DNA from: CAVVGZ01 sp963841845
Lineage (GTDB): Bacteria > Chloroflexota > Anaerolineae > Anaerolineales > Anaerolineaceae
Assembly (NCBI GenBank): GCA_963841845.1
Contig: CAWJEG010000007.1
Coordinates: forward strand, 186,001 to 250,000
Direction: 5' to 3'
DNA: 64,000 bases
Both the position numbers and the translations under genes were made by a program. The stretch's first letter is position 1. Each line of letters opens with the position of its first letter. Positions 34,656-47,583 of the stretch are shown piece by piece. The notes under the pieces were generated by a model, which worked only from the letters and a program-made list of their open reading frames with translations, was not told the DNA's origin and did not search any database.

Positions 34656-35294
34656 GTGAAAAAAAACTTGTTTACAATTGGTATCTTTATCACTGCTATT
34701 GTATTGGTTCTGGCTACCATTTCCTGTCAGCGCACAGCTTCAAAAGAAGCCGTGATTACCCCAACCATAATGGATGAATTGCCGTTCCCGGTTGCAACCC
34801 AACCTCCTGTGATGATGGATATCCTTGATAGCACACAAACAGCAATTGCTGTTCAAGGTGGAGAGGTACAGGAAACCCAGCCAACCGCAGAACCCACCAA
34901 GGAGCCAGAACCAACTTCTACAGCCACGCCGGTTGTTTTCCCAACCTCAACCCCGGGCAAGCCGGGGACGTACATCCTGCAGCAAGGCGAATTCCTTTAT
35001 TGTATTGCCCGCCGTTTCAATGTTAACCCAGCTGATTTAATCAGCCTGAATGGCATCACAGAAAATACCATTCTCGATCCTGGCATGGAATTAAAGATTC
35101 CAACCTCCGGTACATGGGAATTGGGACCTCGCTATCTGAAAGAACATCCAACCGAGTACACCGTTCTGGCTGGAGACACCATTTATAAGATCGCCTGTGA
35201 TTTTGGTGATGTGTCTCCAAATGAGATCATGGATGCCAACCAGATAGAGAATGCCGACACATTAATTGTCGGTCAGGTATTGCTGATACCGTAA
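34656..35294 (+). CDS. Lipoprotein with two LysM domains
   Basis: A 212-residue lipoprotein: hydrophobic signal and lipobox LATISC (Cys24), a Thr/Pro-rich spacer (residues about 55-100), then two LysM modules starting YILQQGEFLYCIARRFNV and YTVLAGDTIYKIACDFGD. LysM modules bind the glycan of peptidoglycan or related N-acetylhexosamine polymers. The GTG at 34656, with AAGGAGAT six bases upstream, is the start; the nearby ATG at 34651 hits an immediate stop. A terminator follows. Confidence 0.87.
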   Translation: MKKNLFTIGIFITAIVLVLATISCQRTASKEAVITPTIMDELPFPVATQPPVMMDILDSTQTAIAVQGGEVQETQPTAEPTKEPEPTSTATPVVFPTSTPGKPGTYILQQGEFLYCIARRFNVNPADLISLNGITENTILDPGMELKIPTSGTWELGPRYLKEHPTEYTVLAGDTIYKIACDFGDVSPNEIMDANQIENADTLIVGQVLLIP

Positions 35295-35323
35295 ATAAAT
35301 TTAAAATAGTGGATTGAAAACTG

Positions 35324-35349
35324 GGCGGGGGTTCTGCCCCCGCCATTTT
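35324..35349 (+). terminator. Intrinsic terminator after the LysM lipoprotein
   Basis: GGCGGGGG (35324-35331) pairs with CCCCCGCC (35337-35344) around a five-base loop, followed by a T run. Read-through could feed the nudix gene. Confidence 0.88.
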
Positions 35350-35362
35350 TCCTGATTAGCCT

Positions 35363-35893
35363 ATGAATTTCGAAATACTTTCATCGGAAACCCAATACCA
35401 GGGTAAGATTCTGGACGTAGAACGGGTAAAAGCTCGTATGCCGGATGGTAAAACCGGCATATTTGACCTGGTAAGGCATAGCGATTCAGTATCTATCTTA
35501 CCGCTTGATGATCACGGTAATATCTGGTTTGTGAACCAATACCGGTTGGGAGCCCAAAAAGTGCTTTTAGAACTTCCTGCGGGTGTCATGGAAAGCGGCG
35601 AGGACCCGCTTTTCTGTGCCCACCGTGAGATCCGTGAGGAAATTGGCATGGATGCCGAATCGATGCTTCTTTTAGGTAAAAGCTACCTGGCACCCGGTTA
35701 CTCTACAGAAGCCATGTTTTTTTTCCTGGCCAGGGGTTTGCTAAAGGCTCCCCTGCAGCAGGATGAGGATGAATTCATTGAGATTGAGAAAATTCCGGTT
35801 TCAGACTTATCCGCCTTGCTTGAGAGGAGAATCATTGAAGACACAAAAACCCTGGCCGCATTAATGCTTGCCTGGCCGCTTCTCAAGGCATGA
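35363..35893 (+). CDS. NUDIX hydrolase, ADP-ribose pyrophosphatase-like
   Basis: A 176-residue nudix protein. The nudix box matches G-x5-E-x7-REIREEIG starting at GVMESGEDP. The upstream LVRHSDSVSILPLDD and NQYRLGAQKVLLELPAG are characteristic of the ADP-ribose pyrophosphatase branch, which cleaves ADP-ribose and related nucleoside diphosphate sugars. No strong ribosome site is visible before the ATG. Nothing in its surroundings narrows the substrate. Confidence 0.9.
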   Translation: MNFEILSSETQYQGKILDVERVKARMPDGKTGIFDLVRHSDSVSILPLDDHGNIWFVNQYRLGAQKVLLELPAGVMESGEDPLFCAHREIREEIGMDAESMLLLGKSYLAPGYSTEAMFFFLARGLLKAPLQQDEDEFIEIEKIPVSDLSALLERRIIEDTKTLAALMLAWPLLKA

Positions 35894-36154
35894 CCAAAAA
35901 TGGTTTAGTTTCAAGCGGGGACAAAATTCACCGAAACCAAAAAAGTGCAGTCTTGAAAAATGCCCTTAAATATGACAGGGTACAGTCCGTTTGATGACCA
36001 ATATTACTATCCTTATCTGAATGTTTATAATAAACTGAGTGATTGAGTGATATTACATTGATACTTGATTACCCTATTCCTTAAGTGCCATCTGGCCGGA
36101 TTAAACAATCCGAAGTACATGAACATAAAAAAATAAGTTTTAGGAGCAAATTAT

Positions 36155-39100
36155 ATGACGCGAGAAATGATTACTATAGGTGGAAATGAAGCCGCAGCGT
36201 ACGTGTCCTACAGATTGAATGAAGTCATTGCCATTTATCCCATCACCCCTTCTTCCGATATGGGTGAATTTGCAGACGAATGGGCATCCAAGGGGAAAAA
36301 GAATATCTGGGGCACAGTGCCTACTGTGATGGAAATGCAGTCGGAAGGTGGTGCAGCTGGTGCCCTGCATGGGGCGATGACATCCGGTTCACTGACTACC
36401 ACTTTTACAGCATCCCAGGGTTTGCTGCTGATGATCCCCAACATGTATAAAATTGCCGGTGAACTAACCCCTACCGTGATTAACGTTTCTGCCAGGTCTT
36501 TGGCTACACATGCCCTATCCATTTTTGGCGACCAGTCGGATATTTATTCTACTCGAGCCACTGGTTTTGCTCTCCTTGCCTCACGCAGTGTCCAGGAAGC
36601 CCATGATATGGCATTGATAGCCCAGGCATCAACACTTGAATCCCGGATTCCTTTCCTGCACTTCTTTGATGGTTTCCGCACATCGCACGAAGTTAATAAA
36701 ATTGAGCTTCTCAGTGAAGATGATATGCGCCAGATGATTGATGATCGTTTAATCATGGAACACCGTGCCAGGGCATTAACCCCTGATCGACCTACCTTGC
36801 GCGGGACAGCTCAAAATCCGGACACCTTCTTCCAGGCCAGGGAAACCGCAAATGCGTATTATAAGATGTGCCCAGAAGTCGTTCAAAAGGCCATGGACAA
36901 ATTTGCATCCATTACCGGGCGCCAGTATAAATTATTCCGCTATACCGGTGCCCCGGATGCCGAACGCGTTATCATCAGCATGGGATCTGGAGCAGAAACA
37001 GTTGAAGAAACTGTCCTCTATCTGAATCAGAAAGGCGAAAAGGTAGGTGCGATAACGGTCTCATTATACAGGCCGTTCTCAATGGCTCATCTCATGGAAG
37101 TTTTACCCACCTCAGTCAATAAGGTTGCCATATTAGACCGCACTAAAGAACCCGGCGCTCTCGGGGAACCACTTTATGAAGATGTCATCACTGCAATTGA
37201 AGAGGGTTTATCAACCGGATCGGCAAAATTTGAAAAACGTCCCAAACTCATCGGTGGACGTTATGGATTATCTTCAAAAGAGTTTACTCCAGCCATGGTG
37301 AAAGCAATTTTCGAAGAACTCGCAAAGGCCAACCCCATGAACCACTTCACCGTTGGTATTGAGGATGATGTCAATCATACCAGCCTTCCATTATGACCCC
37401 GCCTTCTCCATCGTTCATCCGCAGACAGTAAGCTGTGTCTTCTTTGGTCTGGGTGCAGATGGTACAGTGGGAGCAAATAAAAACTCCATTAAAATTATCG
37501 GGGAAGAAACTCCCAATCATGCGCAGGGGTATTTTGTATACGACTCCAAGAAATCCGGAACTGTGACAATTTCCCATCTGCGATTTGGACCACATCCAAT
37601 TCGCGCTCCATATGTGATCGGTCGTGGGGATGCCAATTTCGTCGCCTGCCACCAATTCACCTTCCTGGAAAAACTGGATATGCTCAAATTTGCCAGGGAA
37701 GGTGGAGTATTCCTGCTTAACAGCATTTATGGACCAGATGAAGTTTGGGATCATCTGCCGCTGGAAGTCCAGGCCGATATTATCAACAAGAAATTGAAAT
37801 TTTACGTCATTGATGCCTATGATGTAGCCCAAAAGACAAAAATGGGCAGCCGAATCAACACCATCATGCAGACATGTTTTTTTGCAATCAGCGGCATTCT
37901 GCCACGCCAGGAAGCAATCGAGCAGATAAAATACAGCATTAAAAAGACATATGGCAAACGTGGTGACGCGGTTGTCCAGCAAAATTTTGCTGCTGTGGAT
38001 TCCACCCTTGAAAATTTGTATGAAGTGAAAGTTCCAACCAGGATTACCAGTGCCATGAAACGCAAACCAGCTGTATCAGCGAATGCGCCGGATTTTGTCC
38101 GTAACGTGCTGGGACCGATGATTGTTCATGAAGGCGATTCCCTGCCGGTCAGTGCCTTACCGATTGATGGGGTTTTCCCGACCAATACTTCCCGTTGGGA
38201 TAAACGCAACATCGGACTTGAAATCCCGGTTTGGGAATCGGATCTTTGTATTCAGTGCGGGAAATGCTCTTTTGTTTGCCCGCACGCTGTCATCCGCCAG
38301 AAAATCTACGATCCTAAATACCTGGAATCTGCCCCGGCTACCTTCAAGTCCATCCCCGCAAAATTCAAGGAATTACCAGACCAGGTGTATACAATCCAGG
38401 TCTCTCCGGAGGACTGCACCGGTTGTGCATTGTGTATTGAAGCCTGCCCGGCTAAAGACAAAACCCAGGTTGGCAGAAAAGCTATCAATATGGCGCCACA
38501 GCAGCCCCTGCGTGAGGAAGAAAGTATTAACTGGGAATTTTTCATCAATCTACCCGAAGTAGACCGCTCTGCCATCTCACCGCGGACCATAAAGAACTCT
38601 CAACTGCTTCAACCTCTCTTTGAGTTTTCTGGAGCATGTGCCGGATGTGGTGAAACTCCTTATATCAAACTGGTTTCCCAACTTTTCGGTGATAGGGCTA
38701 TCGTTGCCAATGCTACAGGTTGCACCTCCATCTATGGTGGCAATTTACCCACCACCCCGTGGGCATCTAATATCGAAGGTCGTGGTCCGGCCTGGTCCAA
38801 CTCCTTGTTCGAAGATAATGCGGAATTTGGGCTTGGAATGCGCCTGACGATTAATAAGCAGAAAGAATTCGCCAGCGAATTATTGAAAGAACTTTCCAGC
38901 CAGATCGGTGAAAACCTGGTAATGGAACTGCTTCAGGCTGACCAGACTGAGGAAATTGGCATTATTACCCAGCGCCAGAGGGTCCGTGCCCTCCGGGAAG
39001 TCCTAAAAGGCATCAAAAGTCCCCGCGCCCGTCACTTAGATTCACTGGCGGATTCGCTTGTAAAGAAGAGCGTCTGGATCATGGGTGGGGACGGTTGGGC

Positions 39101-39749
39101 TTATGATATCGGATACGGAGGACTTGATCATGTACTTGCCTCCGGGTTGAATGTCAATGTGCTCGTTCTGGACACGGGAGTTTATTCTAACACCGGGGGC
39201 CAGGCCAGCAAAGCCACCCCGCGGGCAGCCGTCGCAAAATTTGCAGCCAATGGCAAAGGCCTCCCTCGCAAGGATCTGGGGCGTCTCGCCATGACCTATG
39301 GATACGTATACGTTGCCTCGGTCGCAATGGGAGCCAATGACCAGCAAACCTTGCGGGCAATTCTTGAGGCAGAAGCATATGAAGGACCTTCCCTCATTAT
39401 TGCTTACAGCCACTGTATCGCTCATGGTTTTGACCTTAAAAAAGGTCTGGATCAGCAAAAATTAGCCGTATTATCCGGTATTTGGCCGCTCTACCGCTTT
39501 AATCCGGACCAGATTGAAAAAGGAGAAAATCCGCTATCCCTGGATTACAAGGAACCTTCCATTGCGGTTGATGAGTATGCGTATAATGAAACCCGCTTCA
39601 GAATGTTGACGCAGAGTAATGAAGAGCGTGCAGAAGAATTGATGAATCTGGCCAATATTGATGTAAAGCGGACCTGGAGAATCTACCAGTCAATGGCACA
39701 GCAGGATTACAGTTTACCCAAGCAGGATGAAGACAAAAAGGAAGCATAA
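36155..39749 (+). CDS. nifJ: Pyruvate:ferredoxin oxidoreductase, single chain, with one frame break
   Basis: The enzyme decarboxylates pyruvate to acetyl-CoA and reduces ferredoxin. The domain order is complete: N-terminal alpha part (GGNEAAAYVSYRLNEV, YPITPSS), gamma part (FFGLGADGTVGANKNSIKII), a 2x4Fe-4S ferredoxin part (CIQCGKCSFVCPHA and CTGCALCIEACPAKD), an extra cysteine motif (GACAGCGETPYIKL), and the TPP site (GGDGWAYDIGYGGLDH, VYSNTGGQASKATPR). The frame changes once at 37391-37392, where one extra T turns SLPYDPAFSI into a stop. Removing it gives about 1,198 residues, the normal size. It is separated by nine bases from a DHOD-like partner gene. Confidence 0.92.
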
Positions 39750-39758
39750 GAGGGAATA

Positions 39759-40763
39759 ATGGCAGATCTAAAAACAACTTATCTTGGCCTTGAACTGAAA
39801 AACCCGGTAGTGGCAGCAGCGTCACCTTTATCAAAAAAGGTGGACATTGTTAAACGGCTGGAAGACGCTGGCGTGGGTGCTGTGGTGATGTATTCATTAT
39901 TTGAAGAGCAAATTATCCACCAGAGCCTGGAATTGGATTATTACCTCAGCAGGCATACAGAATCCTACGCCGAATCTTTAACCTATTTCCCGGACCTCGA
40001 AAATTATAATATGGGTCCAGAAATCTACCTTGAGCAAATTCAAAAACTTAAAAGGAGCGTGGATATCCCAATAATTGGGAGCCTAAATGGTATTTCAAGC
40101 GGCGGTTGGATTGATTATGCAAAAAAGATAGAGGAAGCCGGCGCGGATGCGCTTGAATTAAATATTTATTTCGTGCCGACAGACACAGATGTGAATGGCC
40201 AGGAACTTGAAGACACTTATGCAACCCTTACTGCCAATATCAAGAATCATCTCAATATTCCTCTTTCAGTGAAAATGAATCCATTTTTCACATCTATCCC
40301 GTATGTTGCCGGCAAGCTAGTTCAAGCCGGGGCAGATGGCCTTATTATGTTCAACCGATTCCTCCAACCTGATATTGACCTGGAAAACATGATTATCACA
40401 CCCAATCTGGTCCTGAGCACTTCTGCTGAGCTGCGTCTTCCGTTGCGCTGGATTGCCATCTTATATGGTCGTATCCAGGCGGATCTGGCTCTAACCAGTG
40501 GCGTTCACAGCTCCGAAGATATGATAAAAGCCCTGATGGCTGGTGCTAAAGTGACAATGCTCGCCTCCCATTTCTTAAAGAACGGAATTGATAGCGCTAC
40601 AGAGCTCATAATCGGGTTGAACACCTGGATGGAAACAAACGAATACGAATCTGTAAATCAAATGATTGGCAGCATGAGCCAGAAATCCGTTGCCGAACCA
40701 GCCGCCTATGAGCGTGCCAATTATATGAAAGCGCTCACAAGTTTCGATAATCGAAAATACTAA
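39759..40763 (+). CDS. Dihydroorotate dehydrogenase-like flavoprotein
   Basis: A 334-residue TIM-barrel protein of the DHOD-like class: TTYLGLELKNPVVAAASPLS at the start, IIGSLNGISSGGWIDYAKKI, ALELNIYFVPTD, LSVKMNPFFTSI and GADGLIMFNRF, with SGVHSSEDMIKALMAGA for the phosphate of FMN. It differs from PyrD in lacking clear orotate contacts. Genes of this kind often lie directly after nifJ, as here with a nine-base gap, which suggests a redox reaction tied to pyruvate oxidation; the substrate is unknown. Confidence 0.87.
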   Translation: MADLKTTYLGLELKNPVVAAASPLSKKVDIVKRLEDAGVGAVVMYSLFEEQIIHQSLELDYYLSRHTESYAESLTYFPDLENYNMGPEIYLEQIQKLKRSVDIPIIGSLNGISSGGWIDYAKKIEEAGADALELNIYFVPTDTDVNGQELEDTYATLTANIKNHLNIPLSVKMNPFFTSIPYVAGKLVQAGADGLIMFNRFLQPDIDLENMIITPNLVLSTSAELRLPLRWIAILYGRIQADLALTSGVHSSEDMIKALMAGAKVTMLASHFLKNGIDSATELIIGLNTWMETNEYESVNQMIGSMSQKSVAEPAAYERANYMKALTSFDNRKY

Positions 40764-40783
40764 ACTATTTGTTGGAGAAACAT

Positions 40784-40822
40784 AAAACCCCTGTGGATTT
40801 TTATGCTCACAGGGGTTTTTAT
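40784..40822 (+). terminator. Intrinsic terminator after nifJ and its partner
   Basis: AAAACCCCTGTG (40784-40795) pairs with CACAGGGGTTTT (40808-40819), followed by T-rich sequence. Confidence 0.92.
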
Positions 40823-40839
40823 TTTAATGAACCTGAGAT

Positions 40840-40875
40840 AAAAAATTCCCTGTAGGTCAGGGGACCCGCAGGGAA
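40840..40875 (-). terminator. Intrinsic terminator after rpsU-infA
   Basis: TTCCCTG (40846-40852) and CAGGGAA (40869-40875) form the outer stem, with further GGGT/ACC pairing inside. On the minus strand a T run follows (A run at 40840-40845 on plus). It lies 52 bases beyond the infA stop. Confidence 0.85.
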
Positions 40876-40926
40876 TGATATCGGTATCATTTTTTAAGGG
40901 AATTATGGCTGGTAGGGATTTGTCTA

Positions 40927-41178
40927 TTACTCTAATTCGCCATCGGACAATCCGGATTTTTTCTGCCGATAAACGATACGACCGCGCGCCAGGTCATAAG
41001 GCGATATTTCTACACGTACCCGGTCCCCCAATAAGATCCGGATATAGTATTTTCGCATTCTGCCGGATAAATAGGCCAGTATTTCGTGCCCGTTGTCAAG
41101 GCGGACTTTAAATTGAGTAGCTGGAAGGGCTTCAATAATCGTCCCTTCCACTTGAATTTTATCCTCTTCTTTTGCCAT
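40927..41178 (-). CDS. infA: Translation initiation factor IF-1
   Basis: An 83-residue OB-fold protein that binds the 30S A site. IQVEGTIIEALPATQFKVRL, LDNGHEILAYLSGRMRKYYI and GDRVRVEISPYDLARGRIVY are the standard IF-1 motifs. The C-terminus is about ten residues longer than usual. GTGGAGGATTT before the ATG at 41178 fixes the start. A small GGCTGC/GCAGCC hairpin lies between rpsU and infA. It is the second gene of an rpsU-infA unit, not of the ribosomal-protein operon where it often sits. Confidence 0.95.
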   Translation of the reverse strand: MAKEEDKIQVEGTIIEALPATQFKVRLDNGHEILAYLSGRMRKYYIRILLGDRVRVEISPYDLARGRIVYRQKKSGLSDGELE

Positions 41179-41239
41179 AAATCCTCCACTTCTCTGGCTG
41201 CCATGCTTAGCAGCCAATAATCCTTCCCCAGGTTATCTA

Positions 41240-41440
41240 TTATTCATAGGTGTGGGTGGATTGGCGGCGTTTTATTCGTCGCATTGCCTTCTTTTTTTCT
41301 ACTCTACGCAGCTCGCTTTTGGAGATAAACCACCTTTTCCTTCGGATCGTGCTCAAGACACCACTCTTTACAACTTTTTTGCGAAACCGTTTCAGTAATT
41401 GATCTTGTGATTCATTAGATCTAAGAATAACTGTTGCCAA
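41240..41440 (-). CDS. rpsU: Ribosomal protein S21
   Basis: A 66-residue, very basic protein. VILRSNESQDQLLKRFRKKV and SGVLSTIRRKRWF, with the Arg/Lys-rich end RVEKKKAMRRIKRRQ, are typical of S21, a small-subunit protein near the anti-Shine-Dalgarno end of 16S rRNA. The start codon is TTG with a strong GGAGGTG nine bases upstream. The gene sits behind a leader of about 190 bases that contains an intrinsic terminator, so its expression may be attenuated. Confidence 0.94.
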   Translation of the reverse strand: MATVILRSNESQDQLLKRFRKKVVKSGVLSTIRRKRWFISKSELRRVEKKKAMRRIKRRQSTHTYE

Positions 41441-41492
41441 ATTTATTCACCTCCTCCCACCTCATAAATAAAATGTGTTCCTGCTGTTAATC

Positions 41493-41528
41493 AAAAAAAT
41501 AACGGCTGTCAAATGTAATCCAGCCGTT
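41493..41528 (-). terminator. Intrinsic terminator inside the rpsU leader
   Basis: AACGGCTG (41521-41528 on minus) pairs with CAGCCGTT (41501-41508 on minus) around a loop of about 12 bases, followed by seven T residues. It lies about 105 bases after the predicted start and 50 before rpsU. It may end leader transcripts conditionally. Confidence 0.8.
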
Positions 41529-41639
41529 GCCCAGGAAGAATTCTTTGTCAAGACCACAAGTCCGAACTGCCGTCACCTCCCGGGTACCACCGTGAAATAA
41601 TGATAATCCTATTACTATAAGGATCAACGGATTTAATTG

Positions 41640-41668
41640 ATTATAAACTGGAAAGATCAGGTTGTCAA
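41640..41668 (-). promoter_or_regulatory. Consensus promoter for rpsU-infA
   Basis: TTGACA (41663-41668) and TATAAT (41640-41645) with a 17-base spacer, matching the consensus completely. The predicted start near 41633 gives a leader of about 190 bases. Confidence 0.9.
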
Positions 41669-41713
41669 ATAAAGCTAAAACCCGGTTTAATGTTCAATTA
41701 AGCAAAAAAAGTC

Positions 41714-41833
41714 TCTTGGCAATGACCTACTCTCCCAGGGGGTCGCCCACCCAAGTACCATCGGCGCTGACAGTCTTAACTTCCGGGTTCGGGATGTTAC
41801 CGGGTGTACCACTGTCGCTAAAGTCACCAAGAG
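41714..41833 (-). rRNA. rrf: 5S ribosomal RNA
   Basis: About 120 bases with typical 5S blocks (CCGAACCCGGAAGTTAAG, GGTACTTGGGTGGGCGACC) and complementary ends TCTTGGTGACTTT and AATGCCAAGA. A run of seven T residues follows on the minus strand and probably ends the rrn transcript. Confidence 0.95.
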
Positions 41834-41904
41834 ACTTTTATTTGATTGGTAAATGAATAGCTAGATAAAATAAATGTTGTAAAAAAAGTATCAAGTTCTC
41901 TGCA

Positions 41905-44880
<2,976 letters not shown>

Positions 44881-45191
44881 ATGCAGAGAAATTGATACTC
44901 TTTTATACACGTTTTGATGACTTGACTTGTTATTATTATTGGCCTACTTTATCTAGCTATTCAATTATTAAGGTACTTCTCGCTTTTTCAAGCTTTTGCT
45001 TGACCGGCGATGTATGTCTCTTACCTGTTGTGAGGGACATAAATCCCCGGTTAATCACCTTTTAATGTTCTGACAAATCGACCCGGCTTTCCGCCGGGCC
45101 GTAAACTTCCCTCTGCGGTTAAGCGCTACTCTTTGTTATTTTGCAACTTCCAATTCTACCACAAATTTCTCCATCATAAATGGTTACTCTG

Positions 45192-45264
45192 TGGAGATGA
45201 GGGGATTCGAACCCCTGACCTCCGCCGTGCAAGGGCGGCGCTCTCCCAGCTAAGCTACATCCCC
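45192..45264 (-). tRNA. tRNA-Ala (TGC)
   Basis: 73 bases with acceptor stem GGGGATG/CATCTCC, anticodon loop CTTGCAC (anticodon TGC) and the T loop GTTCGAATC. CCA is not encoded. It lies in the 16S-23S spacer. Confidence 0.96.
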
Positions 45265-45277
45265 ATTTCAAGGGAAG

Positions 45278-45351
45278 TGGGCCTTTCAGGACTCGAACCT
45301 GAGACCTTTCCCTTATCAGAGGAACGCTCTAACCAACTGAGCTAAAGGCCC
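45278..45351 (-). tRNA. tRNA-Ile (GAT)
   Basis: 74 bases with acceptor stem GGGCCTT/AAGGCCC, anticodon loop CTGATAA (anticodon GAT) and T loop GTTCGAGTC. CCA is not encoded. It is the first tRNA after 16S. Confidence 0.96.
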
Positions 45352-45478
45352 AGAAGCACCTTAACCGCTGAGGAGTGATAGGAAGACTTCTGTATTTCTG
45401 GCACCATCTGCACCGCGCAGATGACGACTTGTACTGTCTGGAGCATCCGTCCTTAGACGGGCACTCTAAACTCATTAG

Positions 45479-46988
<1,510 letters not shown>

Positions 46989-47097
46989 TTTTCGCCTTTT
47001 CAGGCGTTATTTACTGTTTGCGTATTACAGAAATCGACAGGTTTGTCTTTCCTATCACTCTTCAACTGTTAAGGTACTGGTTGCTCCCAAGGGGGAG

Positions 47098-47125
47098 ATT
47101 TTACCACTTCGCCGATCTTTGTCAA
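47098..47125 (-). promoter_or_regulatory. rrn promoter, proximal
   Basis: TTGACA (47120-47125) and TAAAAT (47098-47103) with a 16-base spacer, about 110 bases upstream of 16S. Confidence 0.7.
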
Positions 47126-47268
47126 GCCCATTATCAGTCAAAACCGCCGGTGCTTATCCGTTCTGCTTGTTGGTCAACACCGGCCGCTTTTAGCTACTTG
47201 TGTTGGCTATTCAATTTTTATTGATCTGCCGATTGGGCTAGATTTCACCATTGATTAAGTGGACTTTT

Positions 47269-47297
47269 ATTCTACCTGCTTCATCCCGACCTGTCAA
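47269..47297 (-). promoter_or_regulatory. rrn promoter, middle
   Basis: TTGACA (47292-47297) and TAGAAT (47269-47274) with a 17-base spacer, about 280 bases upstream of 16S. Confidence 0.75.
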
Positions 47298-47417
47298 GTG
47301 TTATTTCACACTATTTTCTTTTTTCGGGAAGGAATTTTCAGCTTCTGTCCGACTTATGTGGTTGTTCAGGTTCTATCACTACGATTATTTTGCCTCATTA
47401 TTTTCTAAGGCTGCAGG

Positions 47418-47445
47418 ATTATACCGCGAACTCTTGCTCTGTCAA
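47418..47445 (-). promoter_or_regulatory. rrn promoter, distal
   Basis: TTGACA (47440-47445) and TATAAT (47418-47423) with a 16-base spacer, about 430 bases upstream of 16S. Both hexamers match the consensus. The rest of 46,990-47,583 holds no gene I can support. Confidence 0.8.
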
Positions 47446-47583
47446 GGATTTTCCGGGATGAAAATGGCCAATATCTTCTTAATATTACTTTAAAATATTT
47501 ACCGGTTTTCACTGTGAATCCCGGACCATCTCTAAGAATACTTTTAATCTCTTCTTAAAATCATTTGATATAATTTTTTCATT

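Noticed and set aside
37353..37396. nifJ as two natural subunits
   Set aside because: The break falls inside a conserved segment (SLPYDPAFSI) and one base restores the usual single chain.
40876..40897. Small hairpin ATGATA/TATCAT with a T run
   Set aside because: Weak AT-only stem placed between two much stronger terminators; not needed to explain either transcript end.
41587..41601. T-box-like GGTGGTACC element in the rpsU leader
   Set aside because: Only about 40 bases separate it from the predicted start, too few for the specifier stem, and the downstream genes are not synthetase or amino-acid genes.
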